DNA of 64,000 nucleotides from Streptomyces sp. ITFR-16. GTDB lineage: Bacteria; Actinomycetota; Actinomycetes; Streptomycetales; Streptomycetaceae. The stretch spans positions 2,542,001 to 2,606,000 of the forward strand of contig NZ_CP134609.1 of NCBI RefSeq assembly GCF_031844705.1, given 5' to 3'. Made by a program: the position numbers and the translations under genes. The stretch's first letter is position 1. Each line of letters begins with the position of its first letter. The notes under the pieces were generated by a model that saw only the letters and a program-made list of their open reading frames with translations, did not search any database and was not told the origin of the DNA. Shown here in pieces: positions 60,190 to 64,000 of this stretch.

Positions 60190-60200
60190 CCCTGGTTGAC
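60185..60200. promoter_or_regulatory. GTCAA-N6-TTGAC operator, site 2
   Basis: Inverted repeat GTCAA-ccctgg-TTGAC whose centre is 27 bases from that of site 1. It overlaps the -35 of the HTH operon and also the last codons of the dehydrogenase gene (stop at 60186-60188), so the operator is embedded in that coding end. Confidence 0.7.
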
Positions 60201-61157
60201 AGTGAGCACGATCTTCCCGAACTGGTCGCCCTTGGCGAGCCGTTCGAACCCCTCGCGGGCCCGGTCCAGCGGCAGTACCTCGTCGATGACGGGCCGCACC
60301 CCGGTGGTCGCGCAGAAGGCGAGCAGATCCTCCAGCTCGTCCTTGGAGCCCATGGTCGAGCCGACGACCTTCAGCTCCAGGAAGAAGATCCGGGTCAGCT
60401 CGGCGTGCGAGGGCCGGTCGCCGCTGGTGGCACCGGAGATGACCAGCGTGCCGCCGGGGCGCAGGGACTTGACCGAGTGCGACCAGGTGGCGGCGCCGAC
60501 CGTCTCGATGACGGCGTCGACCCGGTGCGGCAGCCGGGCCCCGGCCTCGAACGCCTCGACGGCGCCGAGTTCGACGGCCCGCCTGCGCTTGGCCTCGTCG
60601 CGGCTGGTGGCGTAGACCCGCAGCCCGGCGGCCCGGCCGAGCACGATCGCGGCGGTCGCGACCCCGCCGCCGGCGCCCTGGACGAGCACGGAGTCCCCGG
60701 GCCGCACCCCGGCGTTGGTGAAGAGCATGCGGTACGCGGTCAGCCAGGCGGTGGGCAGACAGGCGGCCTGCTCGAAGGTGAGCTCCTTCGGCTTGGGCAG
60801 CACGTTCCAGCTGGGCACGGTGACCTGTTCGGCGAAGGTGCCCTGATAGCGCTCGGTGAGGATGGACCGGGGCTCGTCCGGCCCGACGCCGTGCCCGGTC
60901 TGGCCGATGACGGAGTGCAGGACGACCTCGTTGCCGTCCTGGTCGGTCCCGGCGGCGTCGCAGCCGAGGATCATCGGCAGCTTGTCCTCGGCGAGACCGA
61001 CGCCGCGGAGCGACCAGAGGTCGTGGTGGTTGAGGGAGGCGGCCCGGACGTTGACGGTGGTCCAGCCCGGTCGCGCACCGGGAGCGGGGCGTTCGCCCAG
61101 CTCCAGGCCGTTGAGGGGGTGGTCGCGGTCGAGGCGGGATGCGTAGGCGGCGAACAT
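60186..61157 (-). CDS. Zinc-type/quinone oxidoreductase (MDR family)
   Basis: A 323-aa medium-chain dehydrogenase/reductase of the quinone oxidoreductase type. The N-terminal GroES-like fold has SLNHHDLWSLRG and PMILGCDAAGT; the Rossmann loop is VLVQGAGGGVATAAIVLG. Structural-zinc cysteines are absent, so it is probably NADPH-dependent and zinc-free. ATG 61157 begins MFAAYASRLDRD; further upstream the frame loses family similarity. Substrate unknown. Its stop codon sits inside operator site 2 of the HTH operon. Confidence 0.92.
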   Translation of the reverse strand: MFAAYASRLDRDHPLNGLELGERPAPGARPGWTTVNVRAASLNHHDLWSLRGVGLAEDKLPMILGCDAAGTDQDGNEVVLHSVIGQTGHGVGPDEPRSILTERYQGTFAEQVTVPSWNVLPKPKELTFEQAACLPTAWLTAYRMLFTNAGVRPGDSVLVQGAGGGVATAAIVLGRAAGLRVYATSRDEAKRRRAVELGAVEAFEAGARLPHRVDAVIETVGAATWSHSVKSLRPGGTLVISGATSGDRPSHAELTRIFFLELKVVGSTMGSKDELEDLLAFCATTGVRPVIDEVLPLDRAREGFERLAKGDQFGKIVLTVNQG

Positions 61158-61271
61158 GGGCCCGACGATAGGGCGCGCCCCGCGCTCGCGTAACCGTCTG
61201 CGGGTGTGACCCACACCGCGCGTGACCGGACGGACGGAATCGAGCCCCTCCGGCGACCGAGGAGTGGGGGT

Positions 61272-61292
61272 GCGGGGGCGGCGCCCCCGCAA
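61272..61292 (-). terminator. GC-rich hairpin after the malic enzyme gene
   Basis: Arms TGCGGGGGC and GCCCCCGCA with a three-base loop, about 60 bases downstream of the malic enzyme stop. A second G/C-run hairpin follows close by (about 61300-61320). It probably ends malic enzyme transcripts before the dehydrogenase promoter. Confidence 0.6.
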
Positions 61293-61353
61293 AGGGGCCC
61301 GGGGGGGGCAGCGCCCCCGAAAGGCTCAGCCCGGACCCCCGCGCCCCCTCACA

Positions 61354-62565
61354 TCACCGCCGGGCCACACCCTCCGCCCGCGCCGCCGCCGCGACGGCCG
61401 CCGTGACCGCCGGAGCGACCCGCTCGTCGAACGGCGAGGGGATCACGTAGTCCGCGGCCAGCTCGTCGCCCACCACGTCCGCCAGCGCGTTCGCCGCGGC
61501 GATCTTCATGCCCTCGGTGATCCGCGACGCCCGCACCTGGAGCGCCCCGGCGAAGATCCCGGGGAACGCCAGCACGTTGTTGATCTGGTTCGGGTAGTCC
61601 GACCGCCCCGTCGCCACGACCGCCGCGTACTTGTGCGCGATGTCGGGGTGCACCTCGGGGTTCGGGTTGGCCATGGCGAAGACGAAGGCGCCGGGCGCCA
61701 TCGAGGCGACCGCAGGCTCCGGAACCGTACCGCCGGACACGCCGATGAAGACGTCCGCGCCGGCCAGCGCGGTGTCCAGCGGCCCGGAGATCCCGGCCTT
61801 GTTCGTCAGCTCCGCCAGCTCCCGCTTGACCTCGGTCAGGTCCTCGCGGTCCCGGCTCACGATGCCCTTGCGGTCGGCGACCGCGACATCGCCGAGCCCG
61901 GCCGCCAGCAGGAACTTGGCGATGGCGACCCCGGCCGCGCCGGCACCGGAGATCACGGCCCGCAGATCGCCGAGCTCGCGCCCGGACAGCTTCGCGGCGT
62001 TGCGCAGAGCGGCGAGCGTGACCACGGCGGTGCCGTGCTGGTCGTCGTGGAAGACCGGGATGTCGAGCCGCTCCTGGAGCTTGCGCTCGATCTCGAAGCA
62101 GCGCGGCGCCGAGATGTCCTCCAGGTTCACACCGCCGAAGGACGGGGCGAGCCGGACCACGGTCTCGACGATCTCGTCCGCGTCGGTGGTCGCGAGGGCG
62201 ATCGGCACGGCGTCGACGCCGCCGAACTGCTTGAACAGGATCGCCTTGCCCTCCATCACCGGGAGGGACGCCTCGGGGCCGATGTCGCCGAGGCCGAGGA
62301 CCGCGGTGCCGTCCGTCACGACGGCGACGACCTGCGACTTCCAGGTGTAGTCGTGGACGAGCTCGGGGTGCTCGGCGATCGCGCTGCACACCTTCGCCAC
62401 GCCGGGCGTGTACGCGAGGGACAGGTCGTCCTTGTCCCGGATCGGGACGGTGGCCTGCACGGCCATCTTCCCGCCCCGGTGGAGCGCGAAGGCCGGATCG
62501 AACGGCTCGTCGGTGGTGCTGTCTGTGCTGCTGTCGCTGCGAGGATTGACGATCTCCGCTGCCAT
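61354..62565 (-). CDS. NAD-dependent malic enzyme
   Basis: A 403-aa malic enzyme that oxidatively decarboxylates malate to pyruvate. The malic N domain includes LSLAYTPGVAKVCSAIAE, the active-site lysine region EGKAILFKQFGGVDAVPI, and the metal-binding FGGVNLEDISAPRCFEIE with FHDDQHGTAVV. The C-terminal Rossmann fold has ISGAGAAGVAIAKFLLAAGLG. Length fits the short bacterial type. Whether it prefers NAD or NADP is not decided by motif alone. It is preceded by a long leader region and followed by a GC hairpin. Confidence 0.95.
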   Translation of the reverse strand: MAAEIVNPRSDSSTDSTTDEPFDPAFALHRGGKMAVQATVPIRDKDDLSLAYTPGVAKVCSAIAEHPELVHDYTWKSQVVAVVTDGTAVLGLGDIGPEASLPVMEGKAILFKQFGGVDAVPIALATTDADEIVETVVRLAPSFGGVNLEDISAPRCFEIERKLQERLDIPVFHDDQHGTAVVTLAALRNAAKLSGRELGDLRAVISGAGAAGVAIAKFLLAAGLGDVAVADRKGIVSRDREDLTEVKRELAELTNKAGISGPLDTALAGADVFIGVSGGTVPEPAVASMAPGAFVFAMANPNPEVHPDIAHKYAAVVATGRSDYPNQINNVLAFPGIFAGALQVRASRITEGMKIAAANALADVVGDELAADYVIPSPFDERVAPAVTAAVAAAARAEGVARR

Positions 62566-63089
62566 GGTGTTGACCCCTTAAGTCTTCATCGTTTGAGGGT
62601 GGCCACTCCTGGTTGAGGAGGGGTGGGCGGGCACCGCGTCCGTTCCCCGCACTGGGCGATTGGCCCGCCCCGGCAGGGGTGAGGTACGTACGCGCGGGCG
62701 CGCCGCACACGCGCCCTGAGCCCCGGATGAGGGGTGTAAACGTCTTTCTTACCGGACGGACCGGGTCACGGACGAGTCCATATCAGCTCGGTGACGTGAC
62801 TCATAGTCGAATATCTGGACAAGTCAGCCACACAACTGAATAGCGTCCATCACTTGAGACCCGCCGGAGAATCTCCGGCCGGCAGAAGGAAACCCCACAG
62901 AAGGTCCGGCCTTGATGTACCGGCCTCGAGAGGTTCGGGGATCGCCCGTTACCCGATTTTGACATGACAGGCCCCCTGAATGGGCTAGTCCGAATGGCAA
63001 GATGCCGTAATCACACAAGGCGGCGACACCCGACGCCGTGTGCCAACCCGCCTGGCGACACCACCCTCATCTGCCGGAGGAACCCGATC
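62566..63089. other. Divergent intergenic region of malic enzyme and ABC transporter genes
   Basis: 524 gene-free bases between divergent genes. A perfect palindrome GCCGGAGA-a-TCTCCGGC lies at 62863-62879. TTGACA at 62959-62964 is a good -35, but the nearest -10 candidates are badly spaced. A GGAGG ribosome site (63076-63080) serves the transporter gene. I found no recognisable riboswitch or small RNA, though the length allows one. Confidence 0.6.
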
Positions 63090-64000
63090 ATGACCGCACG
63101 CACCATTCGTCGTACGACCGCTAAGTCCCGGATTGCAGCGGTCGGCGCCATCGCGGTCGCCGGCACCATGCTGCTGACCGCCTGTGGCGACCAGACGAAG
63201 AACAACGACCCGGACGCAGCGAAGACGACCGCCGGCGCCTCCACCGGAACCACCTCCCCCGCCGACCTGCTCCCCGCGGAGATCAAGTCCAAGGGCGTCA
63301 TCAAGGTCGGCTCGGACATCGCGTACCCGCCGGTCGAGTTCAAGGACAAGTCCGGCAAGACCGTCGGGATCGACCCCGACCTCGCCGACGCGCTGGGCAA
63401 GGAGCTGGGGGTGGAGTTCCAGTTCGAGAACGGCACCTTCGACACCCTGATCACGGGCCTGCGCTCCAAGCGCTACGACCTGGCCATGTCGGCGATGACC
63501 GACACCAAGGACCGCCAGGAGGGCATCGACCCGGAGACGAAGAAGAAGGTCGGCGAGGGCGTCGACTTCATCGACTACTTCACCGCCGGCGTCTCGATCT
63601 ACACCAAGAAGGGCGACGACCAGGGCATCAAGACCTGGGCCGACCTCTGCGGCAAGAAGATCGCCGTCCAGCGCAACACCGTCTCGCACGACCTGGCCAA
63701 GGCCGAGTCGAAGAAGTGTACGGGCGGCAAGAAGATCGCCATCGAGGCGTACGACAACGACCTGGAGGCCCAGACCCGGCTGCGCTCCGGCGGTGCCGAC
63801 GCCGGCTCATCCGACTTCCCGGTCGCCGCGTACGCGGTGAAGACCTCGGGCGGCGGCAAGGACTTCCAGATCGTCGGCGACCAGGTCGAGGCGGCCCCGT
63901 ACGGCATCGCCGTCGCCAAGGGCAACGACCAGCTCACCAAGGCCGTCAAGGCGGCCATGGACGCGATCATCAAGAGCGGCGAGTACGAGAAGATCATCGC
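63090..64000 (+). CDS. Amino-acid ABC transporter substrate-binding lipoprotein, 5' part
   Basis: The first 303 codons of a solute-binding protein (family 3, glutamate/glutamine/polar amino acid type); the gene continues past the window end. It has a basic, signal-type N-terminus and lipobox LLTAC (Cys about residue 32), so it is anchored outside. Binding-protein landmarks are VIKVGSDIAYPPVEF, DKSGKTVGIDPDLADALG and RYDLAMSAMTDTKDRQEG. ATG 63090 has GGAGG upstream. The permease and ATPase genes are presumably downstream, outside this window. Confidence 0.93.
   Translation, partial: MTARTIRRTTAKSRIAAVGAIAVAGTMLLTACGDQTKNNDPDAAKTTAGASTGTTSPADLLPAEIKSKGVIKVGSDIAYPPVEFKDKSGKTVGIDPDLADALGKELGVEFQFENGTFDTLITGLRSKRYDLAMSAMTDTKDRQEGIDPETKKKVGEGVDFIDYFTAGVSIYTKKGDDQGIKTWADLCGKKIAVQRNTVSHDLAKAESKKCTGGKKIAIEAYDNDLEAQTRLRSGGADAGSSDFPVAAYAVKTSGGGKDFQIVGDQVEAAPYGIAVAKGNDQLTKAVKAAMDAIIKSGEYEKII

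Noticed and set aside
61260..61330. G-runs as quadruplex-forming elements
   Set aside because: The runs are better explained by the paired hairpin arms that act as a GC-rich terminator.
62566..63089. Riboswitch before the amino-acid transporter gene
   Set aside because: Only a short palindrome (62863-62879) was seen; no known riboswitch consensus could be fitted.
1..64000. CRISPR arrays, tRNA/rRNA genes, or complete insertion sequences
   Set aside because: No regular spacer-repeat pattern, cloverleaf-like sequence or transposase reading frame was found.

Overview
The window is typical Streptomyces chromosome: very high GC with strong third-position GC bias, frequent GTG/TTG starts, Pro/Ala/Gly-rich linkers, and a gene set characteristic of the genus (conservon signalling operon, FxSxx-COOH peptide system, DUF6104, PadR/DUF4097 pair). 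Housekeeping genes (multidomain 2-oxoglutarate dehydrogenase, lon, malic enzyme) show that this is core chromosome, not an extrachromosomal element. About 53 genes are supported. I see no tRNA, rRNA, CRISPR array or complete insertion sequence.

Layout. 1-2.6 kb: tail of a sedolisin protease, then divergent ku and ligD-polymerase (end joining). 2.8-5.2 kb: HEAT-repeat protein and a zinc-ribbon protein. 5.3-11.5 kb: lipoprotein, orphan sensor kinase, FtsW/RodA-type protein, class B PBP and a short amidase, all on one strand and tightly packed (cell wall). 11.5-15.2 kb: proline-rich membrane protein, ADP-ribosylglycohydrolase, GNAT enzyme, a 177-bp palindromic repeat and a kinase-fold protein. 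15.2-18.6 kb: two divergent ferritin-like diiron enzymes (one AurF-like), a TetR regulator and a small hypothetical protein. 18.6-22.6 kb: a pseudokinase/beta-propeller membrane protein and a NlpC/P60 hydrolase. 22.7-28.4 kb: a conservon (sensor kinase, roadblock, DUF742, GTPase) ending in a styrene-monooxygenase-like flavoprotein. 28.7-32.1 kb: PP2C-like phosphatase, MarR, GH25 lysozyme, polysaccharide deacetylase. 32.2-38.2 kb: lon with recognisable stress-control sites, isochorismatase-like hydrolase, spermidine-synthase-like protein, and an OmpR/histidine kinase pair. 38.4-42.3 kb: 2-oxoglutarate dehydrogenase.

The most unusual part is 42.4-55.9 kb, eight consecutive minus-strand genes. 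Read 5' to 3' on that strand they are: a trypsin co-occurring (Trypco1-type) protein, a trypsin-like protease fused to a VMAP-C-like region, a MoxR AAA ATPase, a vWA/SAV_2336-type protein with helical repeats, a 67-aa FxSxx-type precursor peptide, an FxsB radical SAM/SPASM enzyme, an HExxH peptide hydroxylase, and a TIR-NTPase-TPR protein broken by a one-base frameshift. This joins a vWA-MoxR-VMAP conflict-type module to a modified-peptide (RiPP-like) module. The peptide ends FDAAF, so the serine that names the family is replaced by alanine.

56-64 kb: DUF6104 and a hypothetical membrane protein, DUF4097 plus PadR regulator, a second copy of the 177-bp repeat, a Clp-N protein with a small HTH regulator that looks leaderless and flanked by twin operators, a quinone-oxidoreductase-type enzyme, malic enzyme, and the start of an amino-acid ABC transporter binding lipoprotein cut by the window end. 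Family names are from recognised motifs and gene order; no database search was run.
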